Counted from the first letter of the stretch, positions 1 through 7,531 are shown. The stretch: 14,541 bases of DNA from Erysipelotrichaceae bacterium (GCA_021442745.1 JABUSI010000226.1:1-14541), one strand, 5' to 3'. Notes: generated from the letters alone by a model not told the origin. Numbers and translations: made by a program.

Positions 1-488
1 TAGAACGGAGCTTGCGAAATGTTGTACAACATCTGGTAAGTTGTCGTTGTGGAATCCATACCAACGAAAGAACCCAATGTCAGAATCAATGAGAAGAATC
101 CGGCAATGATCAATGTCGGAATAACCGGTGACATGATACCTGCCATCAATTGTAAGAAGCTTACGAATGTTCCCAATACACTCTTCTTACCCTTTAATTC
201 CGGGTCAAGGTTTTCGTCAACAACGCCGCCCTTCATACCGGTCAAAGCTTCAAATGCGAAGAACAAGTCTTCAATAATCTGTCCGACGATTACCTGGATT
301 TCCTGACCTGCAACTTCCACACCAAATACACCGTCCAGTGCCTTGATGGCAGCCTTATCGACTACAGCCGTGTCTTTCAATTTCAATCTCAGACGAGTTG
401 CACAGTGGTTTACGTTCGTGATGTTGTTCACACCGCCAACAGCATCCAGAATAACCTGTGACATTTGCTTAAAATCAAATTTAGCCAT
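1..488 (-). CDS. PTS glucose-family EIIBC permease, N-terminal part (runs off the window)
   Basis: The frame is open from an ATG at 488 to the window edge and gives about 162 residues. Residues 1-85 form a glucose-superfamily EIIB domain. The motif NITNVNHCATRLRLKLKD carries the predicted phosphocysteine, Cys29, which receives phosphate from EIIA and passes it to the incoming sugar. After a linker (about 90-115), a hydrophobic segment at about 123-147 (AGIMSPVIPTLIIAGFFSLI) starts the membrane EIIC domain. The B-then-C order is typical of the beta-glucoside, sucrose, trehalose and N-acetylmuramate branch; the substrate cannot be told from this fragment. The start is supported by AAAGGGGA about 8 bases upstream. 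It is the last gene in the window and is preceded by a long leader with palindromes, so it is probably regulated on its own. Family is confident; specificity is unknown. Confidence 0.9.
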   Translation of the reverse strand, partial: MAKFDFKQMSQVILDAVGGVNNITNVNHCATRLRLKLKDTAVVDKAAIKALDGVFGVEVAGQEIQVIVGQIIEDLFFAFEALTGMKGGVVDENLDPELKGKKSVLGTFVSFLQLMAGIMSPVIPTLIIAGFFSLILTLGSFVGMDSTTTTYQMLYNISQAPF

Positions 489-518
489 TTTTATATCCCC
501 TTTCATTTGATTTTACTC

Positions 519-544
519 ACGCGTACTCTCTTCTTATTACGCGT
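519..544 (-). repeat. 7-bp inverted repeat in the PTS gene leader
   Basis: ACGCGTA (519-525) and TACGCGT (538-544) are perfect inverted copies separated by 12 bases, and they lie 30-56 bases upstream of the PTS start codon. The palindromic ACGCGT cores are exactly 20 bp apart. That would suit either a hairpin in the mRNA leader or two half-sites on the same face of the DNA for a regulator. It is not followed by a U-tract, so it is not a simple terminator. Confidence 0.45.
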
Positions 545-556
545 CTATGTATCTCA

Positions 557-605
557 AATATAACCCAAAGACTAAATATTTCCCATAAATGAAAATTGTT
601 TTCAT
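557..605 (-). promoter_or_regulatory. Candidate operator and weak -10 upstream of the PTS gene
   Basis: A perfect palindrome occupies 589-605: ATGAAAA, a 3-base centre, then TTTTCAT. It resembles a CcpA cre box in its outer bases (TGAAA...TTTCA) but lacks the central CG and has an odd-length centre, so it may instead be the site of a local sugar-responsive repressor. Downstream, a TATATT on the minus strand (557-562) could be a -10 element. No convincing -35 lies at the right distance, so the exact promoter is undecided. Confidence 0.4.
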
Positions 606-610
606 CAAAA

Positions 611-641
611 AATCAAAAATGATGATTATTTAATCATCATT
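611..641 (-). terminator. AT-rich terminator-like hairpin after the small membrane protein gene
   Basis: AATGATGATT (618-627) and AATCATCATT (632-641) form a perfect 10-bp stem with a 4-base loop. On the minus strand the stem is followed by TTTGATTTTTTG. It starts 11 bases after the stop codon of the 653-979 gene, where an intrinsic terminator would sit. The stem has few G-C pairs, so it may be leaky and let transcription run into the PTS leader. Confidence 0.55.
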
Positions 642-652
642 CCCGATAGTAA

Positions 653-979
653 TTATGCGTTTTTCCTTTTCTTCTTATTTTCTTCTTTCTCTTTCTGCCG
701 TTGTTTCTTCAACTGATGATTACTTACGGCCGTTTCACTCACTTTTTCAACCTTCCCGTAATACGTATCCAGAAAATCCGCATACGCTTTTGTTCCGACA
801 ACCAGCATCCAGAACACCACCGCAAAGCCAAATACTTCCATCAGCAAAAACGCATTCACTTCCCGCTTCATCATCAGTGTCTGAACCAGAAACACTCCTG
901 CGTACGCCAGTCCGATATACAACAACGTGGTTTTCCAACTGACCTGTTTTTTTATACTCATCCAAATTCGTTTCAACAT
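653..979 (-). CDS. Small two-helix membrane protein, function unknown
   Basis: This 108-residue protein is not assigned to a family I recognise. Two hydrophobic segments are visible, at about 18-37 (TLLYIGLAYAGVFLVQTLMM) and 44-66 (around FLLMEVFGFAVVFWMLVVGT). The basic N-terminus (MLKRIWMSIKK) and a highly charged lysine/arginine/glutamate tail (about 90-108) suggest both ends are cytoplasmic. The start is supported by GGTGGGG about 7 bases before the ATG. Competing frames on the plus strand are rich in serine, histidine and proline and look like shadows. The gene lies between the opp terminator and an AT-rich hairpin, so it is probably a separate short transcript; a TATACT at about 1000 may be its -10, but I see no good -35. 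Confidence 0.7.
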   Translation of the reverse strand: MLKRIWMSIKKQVSWKTTLLYIGLAYAGVFLVQTLMMKREVNAFLLMEVFGFAVVFWMLVVGTKAYADFLDTYYGKVEKVSETAVSNHQLKKQRQKEKEENKKKRKNA

Positions 980-1011
980 AGTATTTCCCCACCTACGTAA
1001 TAAGTATACAC

Positions 1012-1036
1012 AAAAAAGAGCACTTGTGTGCTCTTT
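1012..1036 (-). terminator. Intrinsic terminator of the opp operon
   Basis: AAAGAGCAC (1015-1023) and GTGCTCTTT (1028-1036) form a perfect 9-bp stem with a 4-base loop. On the minus strand it is followed by TTTGTG, giving a run of six U when the end of the stem is included. The stem begins one base after the oppF stop codon, so transcription of the five-gene operon should end here. Confidence 0.85.
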
Positions 1037-1037
1037 C

Positions 1038-1976
1038 TTATATACCTAATTGTTTCCTGTACTCTTCCAGTTCCTTCTGGTTTGCGTGTACAAAGTGACC
1101 CGGTGTGATTTCCACAAAATCCGGCTTGTCCACAGAGTAATCGTGTTCGGAACCGTCATACTTGATCAGAACCTTGTTCTTTTCAATTTCAGGGTCCGGC
1201 ATCGGTACCGCTGACAATAAGGAAATGGTATACGGGTGTAACGGATTGTTGAACAATTCTTCCGTTTCCGCCATTTCTACAATGGTTCCCTTATGAATAA
1301 CCGCAATACGGTCGGAAATGTGACGTACTACAGACAAGTCGTGGGCAATAAACAGATACGTTAAGCCACGTTCTCTCTGGAACTTCTTCATTAAGTTCAA
1401 TACCTGTGCACGAATGGATACGTCCAAGGCACTGATCGGTTCATCCGCAACGATAAACTGCGGTTCCATAATCATTGCCCGGGCAATACCGACACGCTGC
1501 CGTTGTCCGCCGGAAAATTCATGCGGATATCTGGACTTATGTTCTTCCAGCAAGCCTACATCGGCCAATGCCTGGGATACTTTCCGTTCCCGGTCTTCTT
1601 CATCTTCATACAGATGGAAGTTGTACAAACCTTCGGAAATACAGTAATCAATCGTAGCTCTTTCGTTCAGGGAAGAAGCCGGATCCTGGAAAATCATCTG
1701 GATGTTACGAACAACGTCCTTTTTGGTTTCCTTATCGATCTTACCGTTGATTTTCTTACCCTTAAACAGGATTTCACCGTCCGTTGTTTCATTCAGACGA
1801 ATGATTGCACGGCCAATGGTCGTCTTACCGCTTCCGGATTCTCCTACTAAGGACAACGTTTCACCCTTGTAGATATCAAAACTTACGTTCTTGACTGCAG
1901 TTAACGTCTTTTTACCACCCAATTGGAAGGTTACTTCCAGGTTCTTGACTTCAATAATCTTTTCTCTATTTTCCAC
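1038..1976 (-). CDS. oppF: Oligopeptide ABC transporter ATP-binding protein OppF (AmiF-like)
   Basis: This is the second ATPase of the peptide importer; it pairs with OppD under the two permeases and drives uptake by ATP hydrolysis. With the start chosen here the protein has 312 residues: Walker A GESGSGKT at 45-52, Q-loop Gln97, signature FSGGQRQR at 154-161, Walker B FIVADEP at 174-180, and switch His212. The frame also offers a GTG at 1985, but that codon abuts the Shine-Dalgarno sequence AGGAGG. The GTG at 1976 sits 8 bases after it, so I chose it. The gene then overlaps the end of oppD by 11 bases, suggesting coupled translation. The C-terminus (PHPYT...LLSAVPMPDP) is of the Opp/Dpp subfamily and closely resembles streptococcal AmiF. 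It lacks the cysteine-rich tail of many homologues. Confidence 0.95.
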   Translation of the reverse strand: MENREKIIEVKNLEVTFQLGGKKTLTAVKNVSFDIYKGETLSLVGESGSGKTTIGRAIIRLNETTDGEILFKGKKINGKIDKETKKDVVRNIQMIFQDPASSLNERATIDYCISEGLYNFHLYEDEEDRERKVSQALADVGLLEEHKSRYPHEFSGGQRQRVGIARAMIMEPQFIVADEPISALDVSIRAQVLNLMKKFQRERGLTYLFIAHDLSVVRHISDRIAVIHKGTIVEMAETEELFNNPLHPYTISLLSAVPMPDPEIEKNKVLIKYDGSEHDYSVDKPDFVEITPGHFVHANQKELEEYRKQLGI

Positions 1977-3036
1977 TGTAGCCACCTCCTTTTGACGTAG
2001 ATGCCATCAACCGTTCATGCAATCCACGAATGGCTTCCGGCTGTTCTACCTTCGGAGCTCTCGGGTCCAATAACCAGGTCTTGGCATAGTGCGTATCGCT
2101 GACTTTAAAGAACGGAGGTTCTTCTTCGAAGTCAATCTGCATGGCATACTGACTACGTAACGCAAACGCATCACCCTTGATTTCTTCAAACAATGATGGT
2201 GGAGTACCACGGATTGCGAACAAATCGTCACCCTTCGTACCCAATTGCGGCAGGGATGACAACAAGCCCCATGTATACGGGTGTCTGGAATCGTAGAAGA
2301 TTTCCTCTACGTTACCGTATTCGATAATCTGACCGCCATACATTACGGCTACAACATCCGCAACGTTGGCAACAACACCCAAATCGTGTGTGATATAAAT
2401 CGTTGTAAATCCGAATTCCGCAGACAATTCCTTGATCAGACGAATGATCTGAGCCTGAATCGTTACGTCCAGAGCCGTTGTCGGTTCGTCGCAAATCAGA
2501 ATTCTCGGACGGCATGCCAGCGCAATCGCAATAACGATACGTTGCCGCATACCACCGCTGTACTGGAACGGATATTCATCATACCGGTTGGCAGCATTCG
2601 GAATACCTACACGTTCCATTAAGGAAATCGCTTCGGCTTTCGCTTCTTCCTTGCTCAGACCACGGTGCTTGATGATAACTTCACTGATCTGATCACCGAT
2701 TGTCAGAATCGGGTTCAGACTGGACATCGGATCCTGGAAAACCATCGCAATCTTCTTACCACGGATTTCTTCCCATTCGCTGTCCTTTGTTTTTTCTACC
2801 AGGTTCTTTCCTTCAAACCAGATTTCACCCTTACTGATGGTACCGTTAACTTCCAGCATACCGGTAAAGGTTTTGGTAAATACGGACTTTCCGGAACCGG
2901 ATTCGCCTACAATCGCAACAACCTTACCTTCTTCGAAATCGTAAGAAATGTTACGGATGGCAGTTAATACCCGTTCCCGTACCTGGAACTTTACTTCGAG
3001 GTCTTTTACAGACAAGATAATGTTCTTTTCTCCCAT
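1966..3036 (-). CDS. oppD: Oligopeptide ABC transporter ATP-binding protein OppD (AmiE-like)
   Basis: First ATPase of the importer, 356 residues. Walker A GESGSGKS is at 44-51, Q-loop Gln101, signature YSGGMRQR at 159-166, Walker B ILICDEP at 179-185 with Glu184 as the expected catalytic base, and switch His217 in ITHD. Residues 250-325 form the Opp/Dpp C-terminal extension (RHPYTWGLLSSLPQL...GTPPSL). Many OppD/DppD proteins carry four cysteines in this extension, reported to bind an iron-sulfur cluster. Here the matching positions appear to be Asp289, Ser295, Asp302 and Thr320. The same wording is found in streptococcal AmiE as I recall it, so this is a clade trait rather than damage. The start has AGGAGGT 5 bases upstream and lies 10 bases after the oppC stop. 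Confidence 0.96.
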   Translation of the reverse strand: MGEKNIILSVKDLEVKFQVRERVLTAIRNISYDFEEGKVVAIVGESGSGKSVFTKTFTGMLEVNGTISKGEIWFEGKNLVEKTKDSEWEEIRGKKIAMVFQDPMSSLNPILTIGDQISEVIIKHRGLSKEEAKAEAISLMERVGIPNAANRYDEYPFQYSGGMRQRIVIAIALACRPRILICDEPTTALDVTIQAQIIRLIKELSAEFGFTTIYITHDLGVVANVADVVAVMYGGQIIEYGNVEEIFYDSRHPYTWGLLSSLPQLGTKGDDLFAIRGTPPSLFEEIKGDAFALRSQYAMQIDFEEEPPFFKVSDTHYAKTWLLDPRAPKVEQPEAIRGLHERLMASTSKGGGYSGK

Positions 3037-3046
3037 AAAGTACCTC

Positions 3047-3967
3047 CTAGTTCATATGTGTCTTCGGATCGGATGCATCAGCTAACTTCTGACCAACGAT
3101 ATACAGAGACACAGACAGGATCGCACTGATTGACAGCGGAATCCAGAATAAATACGGTGATGATGTCATATACGGAGAATAGTTGGAAATCAGCTTACCT
3201 AAGGAAGCCTTACCGTATCCCAGACCGACTCCTAAATATGACAGGAATACTTCATACGAAATAAACGCCGGAACATCACGCGAAACGCTTGTCATAATGA
3301 CGGAAATCAAATACGGCAATACGTTATTGAATACAATCTTAGTGATCGGAGTACCTAAGCAACGGGATGCCATGTTGTACTCTCTGTCACGGATAATCAT
3401 TACCTGAACACGAATGAAATATGCAGTACCAACCCAGGAGGTTACGCATACCGCAAAAATCAACTGCCAGATACCGCCACCCAACGCATACACCATAATC
3501 ATGGCAATCAACGTCGTAGGGATATTCGCAATGATGTTGTAAATTTCAATCATGATGGCATCAAATCTCTTGGAGAATCCCCAGAACAAGCCGACAATCG
3601 TACCGATCGTCGTTGTGATGATGGTTGCGACGATGGAAATAAACAGGGAATTCCGGGTACCTGACCAGACGGCATCAAACAAGGAGTTACCGATGTTATC
3701 CGTACCGAACAGATATTCCAGACTCGGTCCGATAAACCACATGGAGTGGTTGTTAACGTTTGGCGCAATCATCGGGTCATAGTTCGAGAACATCGGCTGA
3801 ACGATAGACATCAATACGACAAAGCCGGAAATTACCAGCATCGCAATGGCTACTTTTGAAGAGAAGAACTTACGGAATACACTACCCCAGTAAGAATACT
3901 TCGGAGCCGCAATGTGTTCACTCAAGGAGTCGTCGACCTGGACGAACGTAAATCTATTGTCTTCCAT
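3047..3967 (-). CDS. oppC: Oligopeptide ABC transporter permease OppC (AmiD-like)
   Basis: Second membrane permease of the peptide importer, 306 residues, the usual length for OppC/AmiD. A cytoplasmic N-terminal tail (1-37) is followed by a transmembrane helix at about 38-57. The binding-protein-dependent permease domain has helices at about 108-130, 139-161, 167-190, 233-252 and 272-293. The EAA-type loop that docks the ATPases is at about 197-218 (YNMASRCLGTPITKIVFNNV), including the conserved LG. The start follows the oppB stop by two bases, and its Shine-Dalgarno AAAGGAG lies inside the last oppB codons, which suggests coupled translation. It should form the translocation pore with OppB. 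Confidence 0.95.
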   Translation of the reverse strand: MEDNRFTFVQVDDSLSEHIAAPKYSYWGSVFRKFFSSKVAIAMLVISGFVVLMSIVQPMFSNYDPMIAPNVNNHSMWFIGPSLEYLFGTDNIGNSLFDAVWSGTRNSLFISIVATIITTTIGTIVGLFWGFSKRFDAIMIEIYNIIANIPTTLIAMIMVYALGGGIWQLIFAVCVTSWVGTAYFIRVQVMIIRDREYNMASRCLGTPITKIVFNNVLPYLISVIMTSVSRDVPAFISYEVFLSYLGVGLGYGKASLGKLISNYSPYMTSSPYLFWIPLSISAILSVSLYIVGQKLADASDPKTHMN

Positions 3968-3969
3968 GT

Positions 3970-5439
3970 CTATTCTCCTTTCTTTGACGTCAGCTGAATC
4001 CGAGGGTCAACGACTGTCATCAACAAGTCACCCGCAAATACAGACAAGACGGATAATGTCGTAAAGATAAATACCAACGTGATAACCATGTTGTTATTTA
4101 ACAGCTTGATGGAATCCGGCAGCATCTTACCCATACCAGGTACGGAGAATGCACTTTCCGTAATGAACGCACCGGAAATACACAGAATGATAGACGCAGG
4201 AATACCGTTTACGATAGGAATAATCGCATTCTTCAGGATATGCTTGTTGAATACTTCCTTTTCGCTCAATCCCTTTGCCTTCGCAAACTTAACGTAATCA
4301 CTGTTTGCCTGGTCAAGCATATACCGTCTTGTCCAGGTCATCAGAGAAGGCGTAGACATCAGACCTAAGATTAAGATAGGCATGATATACGAACGGATAT
4401 CAAAATATCCCAATTGCGGGAAGGATGCCGGTAAACCGATCATCAACCCGATCTGTCTCATGAAGAAAATGAATGCCAGAGACGGAATGGAGTTTAAGAT
4501 GTTGATATACACCAGACCGATCTTATCCGCTAATTTATCCTTCTTACGAGACATCAGAATTCCGGCTGGAATTGCTAAACCATATGTGATAATGATGGAG
4601 ATGATACCCATTAAGTAAGACATATTAACCATGGAAGGTGCCTGATAATAGGAATCGCAATCCGCATAATTATCATTGAATTTTTTAGAATCTAAGCCGT
4701 CCAAGGAAACTTTATATTTAGCAGTATGCAGATTTACCGGAGACTTAAAGGTCTGACCCGTTTCAAACGTAACGTCCTTTGACTTCAATTCACCCTGACC
4801 GAATCCGATAACATCCAAAGTATTCATACCCGCTTTTGTCGGATACGACTTACCGAAATTGAAATGGATGATGTTCTGGTGAATGAACGGGAAGCTCGCA
4901 TCGAAATAAATCTGATATTTATACTGCGATCCATTGCACATTAAAGCTGGAATATTGTTGTAATCCAAGCCAAAGTAATAACCGGTATTTTCCAGTTCCA
5001 CTCCGTATGTATTTTTTACGAAGTCCGGATTGTCCACCACAATGACTTTGGAGAAATAATTCCATAAAATTTCAAAAGGTTTGTAGTCATAATAGCCATA
5101 CAACGTACCATTCAGCATGGTTTTTACGTTATAGCCTTTTTCTTCGTATAGTTTAGTAACTTCAGCAATCTGGTCTGCATCGTTGTTGTTGCACGCCGTA
5201 ACGTCACTTGCCAGTGCACACATTTCAGATTGTCTTACAAAATCAAGATAACCTAATTCGTCCAGTTTTGTGTAAACATAAGATGTCTTCGCATCGCCGT
5301 TTAACTTCTTATATGCGCCGTCCTTTTCGAAAATATTCATTCTCGGGATCAAGGTGAACAGCATTAAAGTAACGATGGATACGACAAGAAAAATAGAGAC
5401 AATTGACTTCAGCAAACGTACTAATATGTATCTTTTCAT
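3970..5439 (-). CDS. oppB: Oligopeptide ABC transporter permease OppB with large ectodomain (AmiC-like)
   Basis: First membrane permease, 489 residues, against roughly 300-340 for classical OppB. After one helix (about 10-31) there is a polar stretch of about 235 residues (33-268), predicted to be extracytoplasmic. The permease core follows, with helices at about 274-296, 306-328, 350-368, 405-425 and 450-472 and the EAA loop at about 382-405 (YVKFAKAKGLSEKEVFNKHI). The insertion contains FPFIHQN and SYPTKA near 183-203, and from memory the same order is present in streptococcal AmiC, about 498 residues. Cys74, Cys83, Cys168 and Cys261 all lie in the insertion and could form disulfides. The frame extends 25 codons upstream, but the ATG at 5439 has AAAGGAG at good spacing and begins the hydrophobic N-terminus (MKRYILVRLL), so it is the likely start. 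Confidence 0.95.
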   Translation of the reverse strand: MKRYILVRLLKSIVSIFLVVSIVTLMLFTLIPRMNIFEKDGAYKKLNGDAKTSYVYTKLDELGYLDFVRQSEMCALASDVTACNNNDADQIAEVTKLYEEKGYNVKTMLNGTLYGYYDYKPFEILWNYFSKVIVVDNPDFVKNTYGVELENTGYYFGLDYNNIPALMCNGSQYKYQIYFDASFPFIHQNIIHFNFGKSYPTKAGMNTLDVIGFGQGELKSKDVTFETGQTFKSPVNLHTAKYKVSLDGLDSKKFNDNYADCDSYYQAPSMVNMSYLMGIISIIITYGLAIPAGILMSRKKDKLADKIGLVYINILNSIPSLAFIFFMRQIGLMIGLPASFPQLGYFDIRSYIMPILILGLMSTPSLMTWTRRYMLDQANSDYVKFAKAKGLSEKEVFNKHILKNAIIPIVNGIPASIILCISGAFITESAFSVPGMGKMLPDSIKLLNNNMVITLVFIFTTLSVLSVFAGDLLMTVVDPRIQLTSKKGE

Positions 5440-5472
5440 GTCAATTCTCCTTTCTGTCAATATTGAAACATA

Positions 5473-5503
5473 GCGGATTGGTAGTATATAACCCCCAATC
5501 CGC
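5473..5503 (-). other. Intercistronic hairpin between oppA and oppB (GC-rich)
   Basis: GCGGATTGG (5473-5481) and CCAATCCGC (5495-5503) form a perfect 9-bp stem with a 13-base loop. On the minus strand the stem is followed by TATGTTTCAATATTG, which is not a strong U-tract. It is therefore more likely an mRNA-stabilising or partly terminating element than a full terminator. Such hairpins after a binding-protein gene usually allow more binding protein than permease to be made. Confidence 0.65.
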
Positions 5504-5512
5504 CATGAAATC

Positions 5513-5543
5513 AATTAATTTTCATTCAATCAATGAATTAATT
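5513..5543 (-). repeat. AT-rich inverted repeat directly after the oppA stop codon
   Basis: The left arm AATTAATT plus CATT (5513-5526, with two extra T in between) pairs with AATG plus AATTAATT (5532-5543) around a 5-base loop. It starts two bases after the oppA stop codon and lies just before the GC-rich hairpin. The two stem-loops stand in tandem in the 106-base oppA-oppB gap. The stem is weak because it has only two G-C pairs. Confidence 0.45.
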
Positions 5544-5545
5544 TT

Positions 5546-7531
5546 TTATTTTTCGCCCTTACTCCATTTTTCTTGTGCTGCGTTGTATTCTTCAACAGTT
5601 ACAATTGCACCATCCTTGGTCAATTGCATGTATTTGTATTTCAACTTAGCAACACCGCTGTTAGCAAACGGAGCTGTGAATGGAACAACACGTGAAACTC
5701 TCAAAGAACGAGTCTGTTGTGATGTAGGGATGTACAATGCTTCTTCGATCAGGTATGCATCAGCCTTAGCGAATGCAGCGTAACGAGCATCGGTATCACT
5801 CTTGATAGCGTCAGCTTCTCTGAACAATCTTTCATATTCATAGAAACCAAGAGCTGTCTTCAATTCATCATCCTTACCGAAGTCAGGGTTTGTAGCATCT
5901 GTCATACCGCAAGTTGTCATGTAGTAACCATCAACCGGTGAGTAGATTTCTACGAATGTCTTAGGGTCAACATAGTCCGGGCCCCAACCTGTGAAGGTAG
6001 AGATATCGTAATCAGCTTCCTTGTAGTCTTCGTTGTAGTAAGCAATGTTATAAACAGTGTTTGTATCTCTTGCAACGATTTCGATAATGATCTGACCATC
6101 TGTGTTTTCTTCGATGGAGTTCTTCATAGATTGAGCCTGTCTCATCAAACCATCAGATGTTTCGATGCACAACATATCCAGATGAACAGGGAATACAACA
6201 CCTTCAGCCTTAGCCTTTTCGATGTAATCCAAAGCGGTTTCCTTGTTCAACCATGGGTATTGTCCGTCATCCAAATCAACAGTTTCACCTGTCATTTCGG
6301 TGTAAGCTGCTTCTACCAGGTTACCATAACTTGTTCCGTCAGAGGTAGATACCAATGTAGGAATAGAGTTCATGTTACGAACAGTTCCCTTTGCAACTTC
6401 AGGAACGGAACGTGTTGCTAAATAAGAGTTAACATCAAATGCAGCTCTCAATGCTCTACGGAAGTTTGCATTGCAGATTGCGTTATGAGTATTTTCTCTT
6501 GCTTCATCCGTTGTAGCATAGTTTGTCAAATTCCAAACCTGACGGTTGAAGTTGAATACTACACCAAATGCATATTCATTTGGTAAAGAAACAGTTGCAT
6601 AATCTTTATACTTTTCCAGATATGTGTCCAAATCAGACCAAGCAGGGTTCAAAGCTGCAGCAGCAACGGAACCTTGTTCGAACTGGTTGATACCCAGATA
6701 TGGATCGGAACCATCTGTATAGATGCACTTAACGGATTCAACAAATACATTGTCCTTATCCCAGTAAGCTTCGTTCTTCTTCATTGTGTAAGCTGACTTA
6801 ACGTCATAAGAAGTCAATACATAACCACCGTTGTACAAAATAGCTTCCGGTGTAGAACCTGTACCGAATTCACAAGTTGTCTTGTCAGGAGCACCCAACT
6901 TACATCCAGCACCCTTGGATTCCAGGAATTCCTGGTTAACAGGGAACAAGCATGTATAAGTTGTCATTGTGTAGAAGTAAGGAGTAGATTCTTTCAATGT
7001 GTATTCCAATGTGTAATCATCAACAGCCTTAACACCTACGTTAGCCCAAGCTTCATCAGACCAGTCACCCTTGTTGAAGTAGTCTTCGAAACCGGCGATG
7101 CAGAATACAACAGAAGCAGTACCAGAGTTGAATTCAGCAGCATGTCTCAAACCGGCAACAAAATCGTTTGCTGTAACTTCAGCATATTGTTCGCCGTTTG
7201 CGTTTACCCAGTAAACACCTTGTCTTAACTTGAAGGTAAATACTGTAGCATCTTCGTTTACTTCGTAACTTTCTGCCAATGCAGGAATGTAGTTACCGAA
7301 TGAATCGTTTTCCAACAATCCATCAACAAAGTTAGCATTCAGATCATGGTCACTTGCCAAAGCCGTTGTCAAGTAGTCCATGTTATAGTCTTCGAATGTA
7401 TCCAAGAAAACATATTCCTTGTCACCTTCGTAAACTGTTGGAGTGTTACCGCCGTTTCCGCCGTTTCCACCGCAAGCAGTCAAAGAGAAGACCATCATTA
7501 ATGCTAACAAGCTTAACATTAATTTTTTCAT
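5546..7531 (-). CDS. oppA: Oligopeptide-binding lipoprotein OppA (AmiA/AliA-like)
   Basis: Extracellular peptide-binding protein of the importer, SBP_bac_5 type, 661 residues. Residues 1-20 are a lipoprotein signal peptide: a basic start, a hydrophobic stretch, then lipobox LTAC with Cys20 as the lipidated residue. A flexible GGN-rich linker follows. Family wording includes the YNGGYVLTSYD stretch near 233-243, NPAYWD-like NEAYWDKDNV at 253-262 and GWGPDYVDPKTF at 515-526. The length matches the AmiA/AliA subgroup (about 650-660) rather than the shorter E. coli-type OppA. Eight further cysteines (144, 194, 210, 220, 269, 353, 455, 541) are unusual for an exported Bacillota protein and may form disulfides. 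The frame is open 55 codons further upstream, but the ATG at 7531 has AGGAGGG upstream and begins the signal peptide. It heads the opp operon behind a good promoter. Confidence 0.96.
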   Translation of the reverse strand: MKKLMLSLLALMMVFSLTACGGNGGNGGNTPTVYEGDKEYVFLDTFEDYNMDYLTTALASDHDLNANFVDGLLENDSFGNYIPALAESYEVNEDATVFTFKLRQGVYWVNANGEQYAEVTANDFVAGLRHAAEFNSGTASVVFCIAGFEDYFNKGDWSDEAWANVGVKAVDDYTLEYTLKESTPYFYTMTTYTCLFPVNQEFLESKGAGCKLGAPDKTTCEFGTGSTPEAILYNGGYVLTSYDVKSAYTMKKNEAYWDKDNVFVESVKCIYTDGSDPYLGINQFEQGSVAAAALNPAWSDLDTYLEKYKDYATVSLPNEYAFGVVFNFNRQVWNLTNYATTDEARENTHNAICNANFRRALRAAFDVNSYLATRSVPEVAKGTVRNMNSIPTLVSTSDGTSYGNLVEAAYTEMTGETVDLDDGQYPWLNKETALDYIEKAKAEGVVFPVHLDMLCIETSDGLMRQAQSMKNSIEENTDGQIIIEIVARDTNTVYNIAYYNEDYKEADYDISTFTGWGPDYVDPKTFVEIYSPVDGYYMTTCGMTDATNPDFGKDDELKTALGFYEYERLFREADAIKSDTDARYAAFAKADAYLIEEALYIPTSQQTRSLRVSRVVPFTAPFANSGVAKLKYKYMQLTKDGAIVTVEEYNAAQEKWSKGEK

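Noticed and set aside
589..605. A standard CcpA catabolite-repression site upstream of the PTS gene
   Set aside because: The outer bases fit, but the central CG is missing and the centre has odd length. I kept it only as an unspecified palindrome.
655..1000. Plus-strand open frames opposite the small membrane protein
   Set aside because: Ser-, His- and Pro-rich translations without a ribosome-binding site; the minus-strand frame has two clean membrane helices and a plausible start site.
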